Of a DNA stretch of 64,000 bases, positions 54,635 through 63,144 are shown one piece after another (positions within the stretch are counted from its first letter, which is position 1; the number at the start of each line of letters is the position of its first letter). A model generated the notes under the pieces. It did no database searches, was not told where the DNA came from, and saw nothing but the letters and a program-made list of their open reading frames with translations. This DNA is from Actinomadura syzygii. Its GTDB lineage: Bacteria; Actinomycetota; Actinomycetes; Streptosporangiales; Streptosporangiaceae. The stretch spans positions 124,001-188,000 of the forward strand of contig NZ_VSFF01000018.1 of the NCBI RefSeq assembly GCF_008085905.1, read 5' to 3'. The translations under genes and the position numbers were made by a program.

Positions 54635-55125
54635 TACCCCGGGATCGGTAGCGCTACGGGTTCCTCCTGGCCATCCCATGACAACCACACTTCGTTGGGC
54701 ATCGGATGCCCCATGGTGCCAGCCAAGAGGAACTCGTGGGAGCCCCCGACACGCACCGCCACGCCGCTGGGCGCCTCGTGGGCTATGTAAGGAAGGTTCG
54801 ACCTGTCCATGGTCACTCCGGTGGCCATTTCAGTGCCGACATTACGCAGAACGAATTTCTGCTTGCCGCGCCGCTCCAGTCGCCATTCGACCTTCGGTGG
54901 CTCAGACAAGCGCTCACTACGCTCGGATCTAGCCTGCTCAAGCTCGTGTTGCAACTGAGCCAGCGCGAGCGCCTGCTCGTCGGCGTTCGCTGATGTAACC
55001 GCAGCTTCTGCGGCCATCCGCTGCCATGTCAGGCCCTTGATGGACACGACGAAAGCGGCGATGGAAAACATCAAGGAAACCGCGATCGCTACCCAGGCAG
55101 GGGCATCACCCCAGTCGATATCCAC
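54631..55125 (-). CDS. Membrane-anchored protein with coiled coil and beta domain
   Basis: A 164-residue protein: one transmembrane helix at about 10-30 (AWVAIAVSLMFSIAAFVV), a coiled coil (LALAQLQHELEQARSERSER) and a compact beta-rich half (RRGKQKFVLRNVGTEMATGV) ending PIPGY. This layout is common in accessory proteins of actinomycete islands, with unknown role. It is the best-formed gene of the right margin of the island. Confidence 0.6.
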   Translation of the reverse strand: MDIDWGDAPAWVAIAVSLMFSIAAFVVSIKGLTWQRMAAEAAVTSANADEQALALAQLQHELEQARSERSERLSEPPKVEWRLERRGKQKFVLRNVGTEMATGVTMDRSNLPYIAHEAPSGVAVRVGGSHEFLLAGTMGHPMPNEVWLSWDGQEEPVALPIPGY

Positions 55126-55742
55126 GGCGAGATCGTACGCGCAGGCTCCGACGCTCTAAGCAGGTCAGCCCGTTTCCGTTGCACAACTAGGACGGTTGAG
55201 CTGTGCCCAAGACGCGCTCGCTCGCCCCAGGCCGCCCGACCAGCCCACGAGCATCTCCGCGAATCCGCACCGCTCGTCTCCGAGGCTCCTATGGGCAGGG
55301 GCGGCAGAGCGGCCTCGGACGCCACGCTCAACGGTCCATCTCGGCGTGCAGGGGCACGAGGATCCCGCTTGCTGTCCCTGCGTGCGGACCCGAGTGAGAC
55401 CACTGCGGCACCATGACGATTCAGGTTCGAGTTGGAGATGTGAGCCCCACGTCTCGAACGCGCGGCGGGCCTCAGAGAGGTGGGCCGGTGATCCGACGAG
55501 CCCGCCCTCGCGTGTGCGAACCTCCTAGAGCAGCAGGCGAAAGAGTCGGCCATTCCAGGGCTCGCGGCTGGGTGACTGTGGTCTGGACTTCGCGGATGCC
55601 CCTGTTCTGTCACGGGAACGAGTGGGAGCCATCTGGGAGTCGATCATGCGGGATAGGGCGTTTTCGGCACGGGAAGAAGCGGGCCGAAATGGACCACTAT
55701 AGCTCTGAAGCAGCGAAAACGCTGGTCAGGACTTCGCCCTCG
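55126..55742. other. Right margin of the island, no intact gene
   Basis: About 600 bases with only spurious overlapping frames on both strands. The last 120 bases hold the 11-bp tandem repeats and lead into the right attachment repeat. Confidence 0.4.
55622..55643 (+). repeat. Tandem 11-bp repeats, candidate arm sites (right, inside)
   Basis: GTGGGAGCCAT followed by CTGGGAGTCGA and then TCATG, closely matching the block at 16790-16811 including the GATCATG that follows it. Confidence 0.55.
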
Positions 55743-55835
55743 AAGACCTTCACCATCTTCGAGGGCACCTCAGAAATCCAACGCCTGGTCATCGCCCGAA
55801 CCCTGACCGGCCTCCCCGTCCGGTAGCAGGCGACC
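55743..55835 (+). repeat. Right attachment-site repeat (candidate attR core)
   Basis: Direct copy of the fadE 3' end (75 identical bases, 55748-55822, then TAGCAGGCGACC). It encodes FTIFEGTSEIQRLVIARTL with the stop, but has no gene in front of it, so it is a detached 3' end. Confidence 0.8.
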
Positions 55836-55887
55836 TGCATAGATCTCGCTCTTTCCTCCTCAGGTCGGTGCTTGCGGAGGTCACCGA

Positions 55888-56430
55888 TCATGAGGCTCGC
55901 GGCGTCGATGCGCGGAGTCGGGAGACGTTTGGGAGACGCGCACGGCCGGGCTTCTTCAGGCGGGCGGCGAGCAGCTCGTTGAGGATCGACACCGGCGATG
56001 TCGGCGCGATGGCGAGCCGTTCGTTGAGGGTTGTCTCCCAGCTTTCCTGGAGCTGCGCCCGAAGTTCCTCGCGCATGAACGCGGAGACATGTGCGGAGGT
56101 CCCGCCTATCCCCGGCATCGAGTGGCCGAAATCGCGAGCCACGACGCGAGCTCAAGCTCACGAATGTGCCCGGCTGCGATGCGCGGCCGGTGGGGGGACG
56201 GCCTCCGCCTGGTGACGCGTAGGGCTCGCCGACGCGGGCGTCGCACCGGAGGCGGCGGGCCATGCCGGACTCAGGGGGTACCGGGCCATCCGGTGGAAAT
56301 GTCGACAAGGACGGGGTGGACCGCGGCGCCGCCTGCTCGGCCGGGCCGCGGGCGCCGGGCCGGGGCCATGCCGGTGACTGCCTGCGGCCAGGGTGGCTCT
56401 CGGTGCCGACCGGCGCCAGGTAGACCGGGT
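55888..56430 (-). pseudogene. Tyrosine recombinase relic of a second element
   Basis: Reverse-strand reading gives GHSMPGIGGTSAHVSAFMRE, QLQESWETTLNERLAIAPTS and SILNELLAARLKK, the C-terminal end of an integrase like the one at 16.8 kb, with Tyr of the active-site box replaced by Ser (GGTSAH). Upstream DNA to about 56430 still aligns with the other relic (HPGRRQSPAW / TPGRRPSPRW). It points at the right attachment repeat, as the first relic does at the left one. Confidence 0.7.
55918..55939 (+). repeat. Tandem 11-bp repeats, candidate arm sites of the second element
   Basis: TCGGGAGACGT followed by TTGGGAGACGC, 83 bases after the right attachment repeat; the left pair lies 94 bases after its repeat. 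Same unit length and GGGAG core. Confidence 0.5.
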
Positions 56431-56885
56431 TTCGCCGGATCCGGTGGGCTTCACCCTGCGCATGGACGGCAGCATCATGGGTGTCATCGACGCCGGGCTC
56501 CTGGTCAAACCCCTGCGCGGCGACCCGCATGAGCTACGTGCCGAGATCATTCGAGGGCGGACCGTCACCACGCGGTTGCCGTTACCTCGGCCCGGCCCCG
56601 ACAGGCCGTCCGACGCATCGGAGCCGACAGCCCCTTCGCCATCGCCCGCTGGAAACCCGGGCCAGGGGTCGCCCACGCAGGGCTCGACCGTCACCGTGAT
56701 CACCGAGGAGAACTGCTTCCGTGTCTTCGGCGGGGACGTCGAGATCCACTCTTTCGCGCATAGGCGGCCCAGTCACTCGATACATCACCGACTTCCGCTG
56801 GACACAGAGGCACCTGGAGACAGCTGGTCAGCGGAGGCCACGACCCGGGTCGGCGTGCCGCTGCGGTTCCCTTACGGCCGTGGCG
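56431..56885. other. Debris between integrase relic and GAPDH gene
   Basis: No intact gene. A forward frame near 56690-56780 reads STVTVITEENCFRVFGGDVE, which looks like the start of a real protein but is soon interrupted. A further copy of the attachment repeat is not seen. Confidence 0.35.
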
Positions 56886-57884
56886 TCACAGGCGGGCGGC
56901 GACGTGGTCGGTGAGGTCGGCGAGGCGGCAGGTGTAGCCCCATTCGTTGTCGTACCAGCCGAAGACCTTCACCAACTCGCCGCTGGACTGGGTGAGAGGG
57001 GCGTCGAAGACGCAGGAGGCCGGGTCGCCTATCACGTCGCGGGACACGATGGGGTGGGTGTTGTATCGGACGATCCCGTCGAGCGGTCCGGCGGCTGCTG
57101 CGGCGAAGGCGTCGTTGATCTCCTGCGCCGTTGCCGGACGTTCCAGCAGGCAGGCCAGGTCGACAAGGGAGCCGTCCTCGATGGGGACGCGCAGGGCCAT
57201 GCCGTCGAAGCGTCCGGCCAGTTCGGGGATCACCATGCCGACGGAGCGGGCGGCGCCGGTGCTGGTGGGGATGAGGTTCACGGCGGCGGCGCGGGCGCGG
57301 TGCAGGTCCTTGTGCGGGGAGTCCAGCAGGTTCTGGTCGTTGGTGTACCCGTGGACGGTCGTCATGTAGCCCTTGACCACGCCGAACGCGTCGTGCAGGA
57401 CCTTGGCCATGGGCGCGACGCAGTTGGTCGTGCAGGACGCGTTGGACACGACCGTGTGGTGGTCGGGGTCGTACACATGCTCGTTGACGCCCATGACGAT
57501 GGTGGCGTCAACGTCCTTGCCGGGAGCGGAGACGATGACCTTGCGGGCGCCGGACTTCAGGTGCGCGGCGGCGTCCTCGCGCCGCCGGAACCGGCCGGTC
57601 GACTCGATCACGATCTCGGCTCCGAGCGCGCCCCAGTCCAGGTCGGCGGGGTCACGGTGGGCGGTCACGGGAATGCGGTGCCCGTCGACGATCAGGGCGG
57701 TGTCGTCGTGGTCGACCGTGTGGCCGAGGCGGCCGTAGGTGGAGTCGTACATCAGCAGGTGCGCGAGGGTGGCGGTGTCAGTGATGTCGTTGATCGCGGC
57801 GACCTCCTGGCCGCGTTCCAGGGCCAGACGCAGGTAGTTGCGGCCGATACGGCCGAATCCATTGATCCCTATCGGAGTGGTCAT
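56886..57884 (-). CDS. gap: Glyceraldehyde-3-phosphate dehydrogenase
   Basis: A 332-residue glycolytic enzyme. The NAD motif INGFGRIGR opens the protein, the catalytic Cys is in SNASCTTNC and the substrate site in TSTGAARSVG; the end WYDNEWGY is complete. GGGAGACGAG precedes the ATG at 57884, so the longer frame to 58100 is not used. Two DosR-like boxes lie 65 and 108 bases upstream. It may be a second, condition-specific copy, since no pgk or tpi follows. Confidence 0.95.
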   Translation of the reverse strand: MTTPIGINGFGRIGRNYLRLALERGQEVAAINDITDTATLAHLLMYDSTYGRLGHTVDHDDTALIVDGHRIPVTAHRDPADLDWGALGAEIVIESTGRFRRREDAAAHLKSGARKVIVSAPGKDVDATIVMGVNEHVYDPDHHTVVSNASCTTNCVAPMAKVLHDAFGVVKGYMTTVHGYTNDQNLLDSPHKDLHRARAAAVNLIPTSTGAARSVGMVIPELAGRFDGMALRVPIEDGSLVDLACLLERPATAQEINDAFAAAAAGPLDGIVRYNTHPIVSRDVIGDPASCVFDAPLTQSSGELVKVFGWYDNEWGYTCRLADLTDHVAARL

Positions 57885-57948
57885 CTCGTCTCCCGTTGGC
57901 GCTGTTCGGCTTCGCTTCCAGGCTCTGTCGGCCGTTGGAATGGCGCCA

Positions 57949-58005
57949 GGGACCTTCGTCGCGGCGAACCGTTCTGTGTGCTGGACGACGAGGGACGTTC
58001 GTCCC
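57949..58005. promoter_or_regulatory. Two DosR/DevR-like boxes upstream of gap
   Basis: GGGACCTTCGTCGC (57949-57962) and GGGACGTTCGTCCC (57992-58005). The second is a perfect GGGAC-N4-GTCCC. The rest of the 366-bp gap between gap and the DUF4389 gene shows no gene. Confidence 0.6.
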
Positions 58006-58251
58006 TGGAGGCATGCGGACCGTGGATGTGCACTGTCAGTGAGTGGGGGAAGCCCGGTCGAACGGCACGGAGAAACGGGTGACCGCGCCCCGTGCATCAT
58101 GTGACGCCGCTTGAGCGGCGCAGGACTTCCTCCACTCCGCCGGACGCCGATGGCGGAAGGGCATCACGGCCTATGCGGGACACCGGAATCCCCTGGCCGG
58201 ATTCTCGCTGGCGGCAAGTCGTAGAGGTTCGGTCCCGATCGGGAGGGCCAG

Positions 58252-58923
58252 ATGAACGGTTCGGAGACACCCGTCCAGGTGGACGGCCGGCTGGAGGAGC
58301 CGCTGTCGCGCTGGTTGTGGCTGGTGAAGTGGCTGCTGCTGATTCCGCACTACATCGTGCTGTTCTTCCTGGGCATCGCGTTCTCGGTGCTCACCGTGGT
58401 CGCGTTCTTCGCGATCCTGTTCACGGGTCGCTACCCGCGGTCGGTCTTCGAGTTCAACGTCGGAGTGCTGCGCTGGGGATGGCGTGTCGTCTTCTACGGG
58501 TACGGCGCGCTGGGCACCGATCGGTATCCGCCGTTCACGCTCGAGGACGTCCCGGATTATCCGGCGCGAATTCATGTCGACTACCCGGAGCGGCTGTCGC
58601 GGGGTCTAGTGCTGGTGAAGTGGTGGCTGCTGGCAATCCCGCACTACCTGGTGATCGTGCTGTTCACCGGTGGCGGGCTCGGCGGGGACGCCGGATGGGC
58701 GTCGAATACGCCCGGTCTCGTCGGCGTATTGGTACTGGCCGCTGCGGTCGCGCTGCTGTTCACGAGCCGCTATCCGCGCGGAATCTTCGACTTCGTCATG
58801 GGGATGAACCGCTGGGTCCTGCGGGTCGTCGGCTACATATTTCTGATGACTGACCGCTATCCGCCATTCCGACTAGATATGGGCGGCGCGGAGCCAGTGC
58901 GCGAGCACCCGGTTTCGCGGTGA
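58252..58923 (+). CDS. DUF4389 membrane protein
   Basis: A 223-residue protein built of two similar halves, each with a helix pair and the motif TGRYPRSVFEFNVGVLRW or TSRYPRGIFDFVMGMNRW followed by TDRYPPF. DUF4389 proteins are of unknown function; the DosR-like sites and universal stress genes nearby suggest a role in non-growing cells. Confidence 0.88.
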   Translation: MNGSETPVQVDGRLEEPLSRWLWLVKWLLLIPHYIVLFFLGIAFSVLTVVAFFAILFTGRYPRSVFEFNVGVLRWGWRVVFYGYGALGTDRYPPFTLEDVPDYPARIHVDYPERLSRGLVLVKWWLLAIPHYLVIVLFTGGGLGGDAGWASNTPGLVGVLVLAAAVALLFTSRYPRGIFDFVMGMNRWVLRVVGYIFLMTDRYPPFRLDMGGAEPVREHPVSR

Positions 58924-58996
58924 TCGAGGAGAAACTTTAAGGGCGATGTCCCGGCCGTGACGGACGGGCGGATCCTCGCTGACACCGCCGAAAGAG

Positions 58997-59028
58997 GAGC
59001 CGCTGCCGTCGATCGATGGCTGCGGCTC
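58997..59028 (+). terminator. Terminator after the DUF4389 gene
   Basis: GAGCCGC / GCGGCTC stem with flanking AAAGA/TCTTT pairing partly, 74 bases after the stop, followed by a short T run. Confidence 0.5.
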
Positions 59029-59081
59029 TTTCGCGCCCGTACCCCGTATTTGCGGCCGTGGGCCTCTTGCCAGCGACGGTC

Positions 59082-59095
59082 GGGACCTTCGGCCC
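59082..59095 (+). promoter_or_regulatory. DosR/DevR-like box upstream of first universal stress gene
   Basis: GGGACCTTCGGCCC, 66 bases before the start of the stress-protein gene. Confidence 0.6.
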
Positions 59096-59160
59096 GGGAC
59101 CTGAGCGGAGCCGCGGCCTAGCGTCGAATTGGACACCGAAAGGCATGGGAGGGGAGTGCG

Positions 59161-59938
59161 ATGCCGACTCCGATCATCGTGGGCATCGACGGTTCGGCGC
59201 ATGCGTGGCGGGCTTTGGACTGGGCGGCCGACCATGCCGTCCGGCATCGCCTGCCGGTGCGCCTCGTGTTCGGGTCCCGCGCGCTACTGCCGGACGGGAC
59301 GATCCCAGATGGCACCCTGCGCCGGTTGACCGCCGAGCGGGAGGAGCTGCTCGCCGAGGCCCGGGAGTACGCGCTCAGGCTGCATTCCGGCCTCGATGTC
59401 ACGACGCGGGTCATCCGAACGGATCCGGGGCACGCGCTGGTCGAGGAAAGCGGGCAGGCGGCACTGGTGGTCGTGGGTTCGCGCGGGCTGGGCGGATTCG
59501 AGGGCTTGCTGTTCGGTTCTGTCGGCCTTTACACGGCCGCGCATGCCGCGTGCCCCGTAATGGTGGTCTCCCGTTCGGCTCCCTATCCCGCCAACGCGCC
59601 GACGGAGATCGTGATCGGGATCGAGGGACGGCGGGACGAGGGGCCTCTGGTCGACTGGGCCTTCGCCGAGGCCGACTCCAGGGGCTCCAGGATTCTCGCG
59701 CTGCATGCGACGGGCGGCGAGTTCGGCTCCCCGCGTCGGCGGGTGATCGAGGACACGGAGTTGGCGGAGTCTCTGGCCGGGATGCGGGAGCGGTATCCGG
59801 ACGTCCCCGTCGACCAGTTGGTGTCCGACCGGACCCCGGCACGAGCGCTGGTGGAGGCGTCGGAGGGCGCGGACGAGGCGGCCAAACGCGCACCGCCCGC
59901 TCGTCATCGTCCCCGCGACGGGCGAAACCGCGCCGTGA
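59161..59938 (+). pseudogene. Universal stress protein with a deletion in its second domain
   Basis: Starts as a normal two-domain Usp: IIVGIDGSAHAWRALDWAAD and the ATP motif VGSRGLGGFEGLLFGSV in domain one, then IVIGIEGRRDEGP in domain two. At ASEGAD (about 59875) the frame breaks; the expected end RPLVIVPATGETAP and its stop (59936-59938) occur in another frame. About 25 residues holding the second G-x2-G-x9-G motif are missing. Read without correction, the frame runs on as an implausible tail to 60621. Confidence 0.75.
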
Positions 59939-59949
59939 GCGCGATGCCG

Positions 59950-59975
59950 GAAGGCCCGGCTCAGGCCGGGCCTTC
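59950..59975. terminator. Bidirectional terminator
   Basis: Perfect 11-base stem GAAGGCCCGGC / GCCGGGCCTTC with loop TCAG, between the convergent stress-protein and PPOX genes. Confidence 0.8.
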
Positions 59976-60000
59976 GTCGTCCGCGCCGTGCGGGTGCGGT

Positions 60001-60432
60001 TCAGGCAGCCGCCTCGTACCCCTCACCGGTCGAAGACGGCCCTACCCGCCTGCCCGTAACGCGCTGGCACGAGATGCGCATGAACTCGGGGCGTGGTCCG
60101 CTGGTCCAGGCGGCCAGCGCCCTGCGGGCGGGGTCGCCCGGATCCCGGACGACCCGGGCCCGTCCGACGACGGTGACCGTCCAGCCTGCCGGGCCGGTGG
60201 TGCCCAGGTCGTCAGCCTCGAAGGCCACGATCGCGCCGCCGGTGGCAGCGGCCAGACCCGAGGCGGGCGGAACGCACACGACCACGTCGCCGCCTTCCAG
60301 GACGAAACCGACCGGCATCACCGCGGGCAACGCATGCTCAGTGAAGACGACCCTGCCCACCTTCACCGTGCCCATCAGGTCGAGGCACTCGCCTCGCGTC
60401 AGGCTCCGCGGCCCGTCCGTCAGGTCCTTCAT
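60001..60432 (-). CDS. PPOX-fold flavin/F420-binding-type protein
   Basis: A 143-residue split-barrel protein of the pyridoxamine-phosphate-oxidase-like family (LMGTVKVGRVVFTEHALPAV, then GWTVTVVGRARVV). These bind flavin, F420 or haem, and several belong to dormancy regulons. A weak GGGACCAAAGTC site lies 92 bases upstream. Cofactor cannot be decided from sequence. Confidence 0.85.
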   Translation of the reverse strand: MKDLTDGPRSLTRGECLDLMGTVKVGRVVFTEHALPAVMPVGFVLEGGDVVVCVPPASGLAAATGGAIVAFEADDLGTTGPAGWTVTVVGRARVVRDPGDPARRALAAWTSGPRPEFMRISCQRVTGRRVGPSSTGEGYEAAA

Positions 60433-60548
60433 GACTCCATCGTCCGCTCTCGCCGTTGTGTGGGGCAGGGGCCATCGTCACCGTCACGGACGCCGTCCGT
60501 CCTTCTGGCGGTCCCCTGCGTCCGGGACCAAAGTCAGTCCCTGTTCGG

Positions 60549-62954
60549 TCAGCCGTGGTCGTCCCGCAATGGACTCTGCCACGACGTGCCGGGTTGGATC
60601 TCGGTGTCCTCCGCGCCGTAGGAGATGTGGATGGGGGAGGCGGCGCTGGGGCGGAGGGCGACGCGGATCAGGTCCTGGCGGCAGGTCAGGTCGATGCCCC
60701 AGTGGCCCCGGTAGCGCAGGCCGAGGCGTAGCTCGCCGACTGCGGGAGGCAGGCGCGGCGCGAGACGCAGGGTCCCTCCGTCGGTGCTGATCCCGGCGTA
60801 GCAGCGCTGGACGAGGTCGACGGTGCCGGCCATCGCGCCCAGGTGGACGCCCTCGGGAGTGGTGCCGTGCTGGGCGTCGGTCAGGTCGCCGCGCAGCGTC
60901 TCCAGAAAGATCTTCCAGGCTTCGTCGCCGTCGGTGTGGGCGAGGATCCAGGCGTGCACCAGCGAGCTGAGCGTCGATCCGTCGCAGGTGCGCGGCAGGT
61001 AGTAGGCGATCGTCCGCTCGGCGAGGGCGGGGCCGTGCGCGTAGCCGAGGCGCCGCAGGACGTCGTCCAGCTCGCCCGGCGACAGCACGTAGAAGAGCAT
61101 GAGCACGTCGGCCTGCTTGGACGCCTTGTAGCGGTTGGGAGAGTCGCCTTCGGCTTCGAGGATCCGGTCCAGCCTGCGGATGTCGCCGTAGCGTTCGCGG
61201 TAGCCGTCCCAGTCCAGTTCCTCCAGGTCGGCGTAGGCGTCGAACTGGCTGATCACGCCGTCGTGGAACGGGATGTACATCTTGGCGGCGACGTCTTCGA
61301 ACCGGGTGATCTCCTCGCGGGTCAGCGCGAGCCGCTCGCGCAACTCGGCGCCGCGGTCCTCGGGCATCAGGGCGAGCGCGTCCAGCGTCCGGCGGATCAC
61401 CCAGACCGCGAGGACGTTGGTGTAGGCGTTGTCGTCCAGGCCCGGGGCGTCGCGTCCGGGGAGGGCGTCGTGATACTCGTCGGGGCCCATGACGCCGCGG
61501 ATCCGGTACCGGTCGGTGGATCGGTCGTAGTCGGACAGGTCGGCGAAGAACCGGGCGACCTCCAGCATGGTCTCGGCGCCGTACTCGGCGAGGAACTCGG
61601 CGTCGCCGGTCGCTTCGTAGTAGCGCCAAACGTTGTGGGCTATCGCGAGCCCGACATGCCGCTGCAGGTGCGTGTGGTCGGGCAGCCAGCGTCCCGACCG
61701 CGGGTTGAGGTGGACGCGCTGGGTCTCCTCGCGTCCGTCCGCCGCGCTCTGCCACGGGTACATCGCCCCGCGGCGCCCGGCGGCGGTGGCGGCGCGCCGT
61801 GCCGCGGGCAGCCGCCGCCACCGGTACATCAGCAGCGCGCGGGCGATCTCGGGGAACCGCATGGTCAGGAACGGCAGGATGAACAGCTCGTCCCAGAAGA
61901 CGTGGCCGCGGTACGCCTCGCCGTGCAGGCCGCGGGCGGGAACGCCGACGTCCAGGTCGACGCTGTGCTCCGACACGGTCTGCAGCAGGTGGAAGATGTG
62001 CAGGTTCAGGACGCGCTGCACCTCCACCTGGTCGACGCTGAGCTGGCACCGCCGCCACAGCCGCGTCCACGCCAGCGTGTGCCTGCCCAGCAGGGCGTCG
62101 AAGCAGCCCGCCCCGGCGACGGCCGCGAGCGCGGCCTCCCCGCATTCCTCGACCGCGCGGTCGCGCGAGGTGAACACGGCCACGACCTTCTCGACCGTGA
62201 CCGGCGTGTTCTCCTGGACGTCGACGGCCAGATCCTGCGCGGCCCATCCGCTGTCGGACAGGTCGGTGCGCTCGGTCGGGACGGTCGTCCGGGTGCGGGC
62301 CGCCATCGCGATCCGGATCCGCGACGAGAGCGTCGACGCGCGCAGGAGCAGCAGTTCCGGATCGCCTTGCGGCGGTGGCTCTTCACGTGTCAGATGGACA
62401 CCCGGCAGGTTCCGGTACCGCTCGACCCCCGCGTTGACGACCCGTCCGTCAAGCGCGGTGCGGATCAGCAGCGGACCGGACCAGTCCTCGGCGACGATCG
62501 TGGTCTCCAGCGCGGCGAGGTGCGGATCGTCCATGGAGACGATCCGGCGCTGGGCGAGGCGGAACGTCCGCCCGGCCCGGTCGCGCACCCGCGCGAGGCG
62601 GGTCAGGACGCCGCGCCGGAGGTCGAGTTCCTGCCGGTAGGAGAGAATCCTGCCCTCCCGGTGGGCGGCGTCGGCGTCGAGCCATTCGCCGTCGGCGGCG
62701 CGGAAGGTCAACGGAAGCCAGTTCGGCATGTTCACGAGGTCGGCGTTGTCGGTGCGGCGCCCGCCGATCTCGGCCGGGAGCCGGTCGTAGCAGCCCGCGA
62801 TGTACGTTCCGGGATAGTGGACGCCGTCGGCCGACGACTCGGGAGCCGCGCCGCGGGTGGCGAAACAGCCGTTGCCGAGCGTGCACAGGGCCTCACGCAG
62901 CCCCTCCGCCTCGGGGGCGTAGCCGTCGTAGGCCAGCACCCACCGGCTCATCAC
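60549..62954 (-). CDS. Glycoside hydrolase family 65 protein (disaccharide phosphorylase type)
   Basis: An 801-residue GH65 protein: N-terminal beta-sandwich with LGNGCFATRG, a helical (alpha/alpha)6 barrel with HVFWDELFILPFL and the general-acid Glu in GVMGPDEYHD, phosphate-site YKASKQADVL and a small C-terminal beta domain. Family members phosphorolyse trehalose, maltose or kojibiose. Divergent from a universal stress gene with a DosR-like box between, which suggests use of stored disaccharide under stress. Confidence 0.92.
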   Translation of the reverse strand: MMSRWVLAYDGYAPEAEGLREALCTLGNGCFATRGAAPESSADGVHYPGTYIAGCYDRLPAEIGGRRTDNADLVNMPNWLPLTFRAADGEWLDADAAHREGRILSYRQELDLRRGVLTRLARVRDRAGRTFRLAQRRIVSMDDPHLAALETTIVAEDWSGPLLIRTALDGRVVNAGVERYRNLPGVHLTREEPPPQGDPELLLLRASTLSSRIRIAMAARTRTTVPTERTDLSDSGWAAQDLAVDVQENTPVTVEKVVAVFTSRDRAVEECGEAALAAVAGAGCFDALLGRHTLAWTRLWRRCQLSVDQVEVQRVLNLHIFHLLQTVSEHSVDLDVGVPARGLHGEAYRGHVFWDELFILPFLTMRFPEIARALLMYRWRRLPAARRAATAAGRRGAMYPWQSAADGREETQRVHLNPRSGRWLPDHTHLQRHVGLAIAHNVWRYYEATGDAEFLAEYGAETMLEVARFFADLSDYDRSTDRYRIRGVMGPDEYHDALPGRDAPGLDDNAYTNVLAVWVIRRTLDALALMPEDRGAELRERLALTREEITRFEDVAAKMYIPFHDGVISQFDAYADLEELDWDGYRERYGDIRRLDRILEAEGDSPNRYKASKQADVLMLFYVLSPGELDDVLRRLGYAHGPALAERTIAYYLPRTCDGSTLSSLVHAWILAHTDGDEAWKIFLETLRGDLTDAQHGTTPEGVHLGAMAGTVDLVQRCYAGISTDGGTLRLAPRLPPAVGELRLGLRYRGHWGIDLTCRQDLIRVALRPSAASPIHISYGAEDTEIQPGTSWQSPLRDDHG

Positions 62955-63063
62955 GTCTCCTCAGGCCGTCGTCCTACCAGGCCTCTCCTCAGGGGCCTGC
63001 CCTGTGGGGCCAAGTTCTCACTGAACAGCCGCGCCCGTCAGTAGCGGACGCCCTGGGATGTAC

Positions 63064-63077
63064 GGGACCTTCGCCCC
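63064..63077. promoter_or_regulatory. DosR/DevR-like box between GH65 and Usp genes
   Basis: GGGACCTTCGCCCC, 68 bases before the Usp start and 110 from the GH65 start, placed to serve both divergent genes. Confidence 0.6.
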
Positions 63078-63144
63078 TCCAAACGAGACTCTGACCTCCT
63101 GACACTTGTAATCAGAGCGCTATTTCAGGGAAGGAGGCCCGTCG

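Larger units (their letters stand above)
16609..55835. mobile_element. Candidate 39-kb genomic island integrated in fadE
   Basis: Bounded by the 93-bp direct repeat, with an integrase relic and 11-bp tandem repeats at the left end and similar tandem repeats just inside the right end. It contains relics and accessory genes at both margins and the complete TetR-controlled catabolic cluster in the middle. No conjugation, replication or phage structural genes are visible, so it now looks immobile. The boundaries come from the repeat; the single-event acquisition of everything between is inference. Confidence 0.6.

Noticed and set aside
55089..55613. Reverse-strand 174-residue frame at the island's right margin
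   Set aside because: Composition is Arg/Ser/Pro-rich, it overlaps the better membrane-protein gene and has no ribosome site.
59161..60621. A 486-residue forward frame covering the universal stress gene and beyond
   Set aside because: After about 59890 it is antisense to the PPOX gene and crosses a terminator; it exists only because of the frameshift.
60484..62247. Long reverse-strand frames over the GH65 gene
   Set aside because: Arg/Pro-rich shadow translations typical of high-GC DNA; the 801-residue GH65 frame explains the region.
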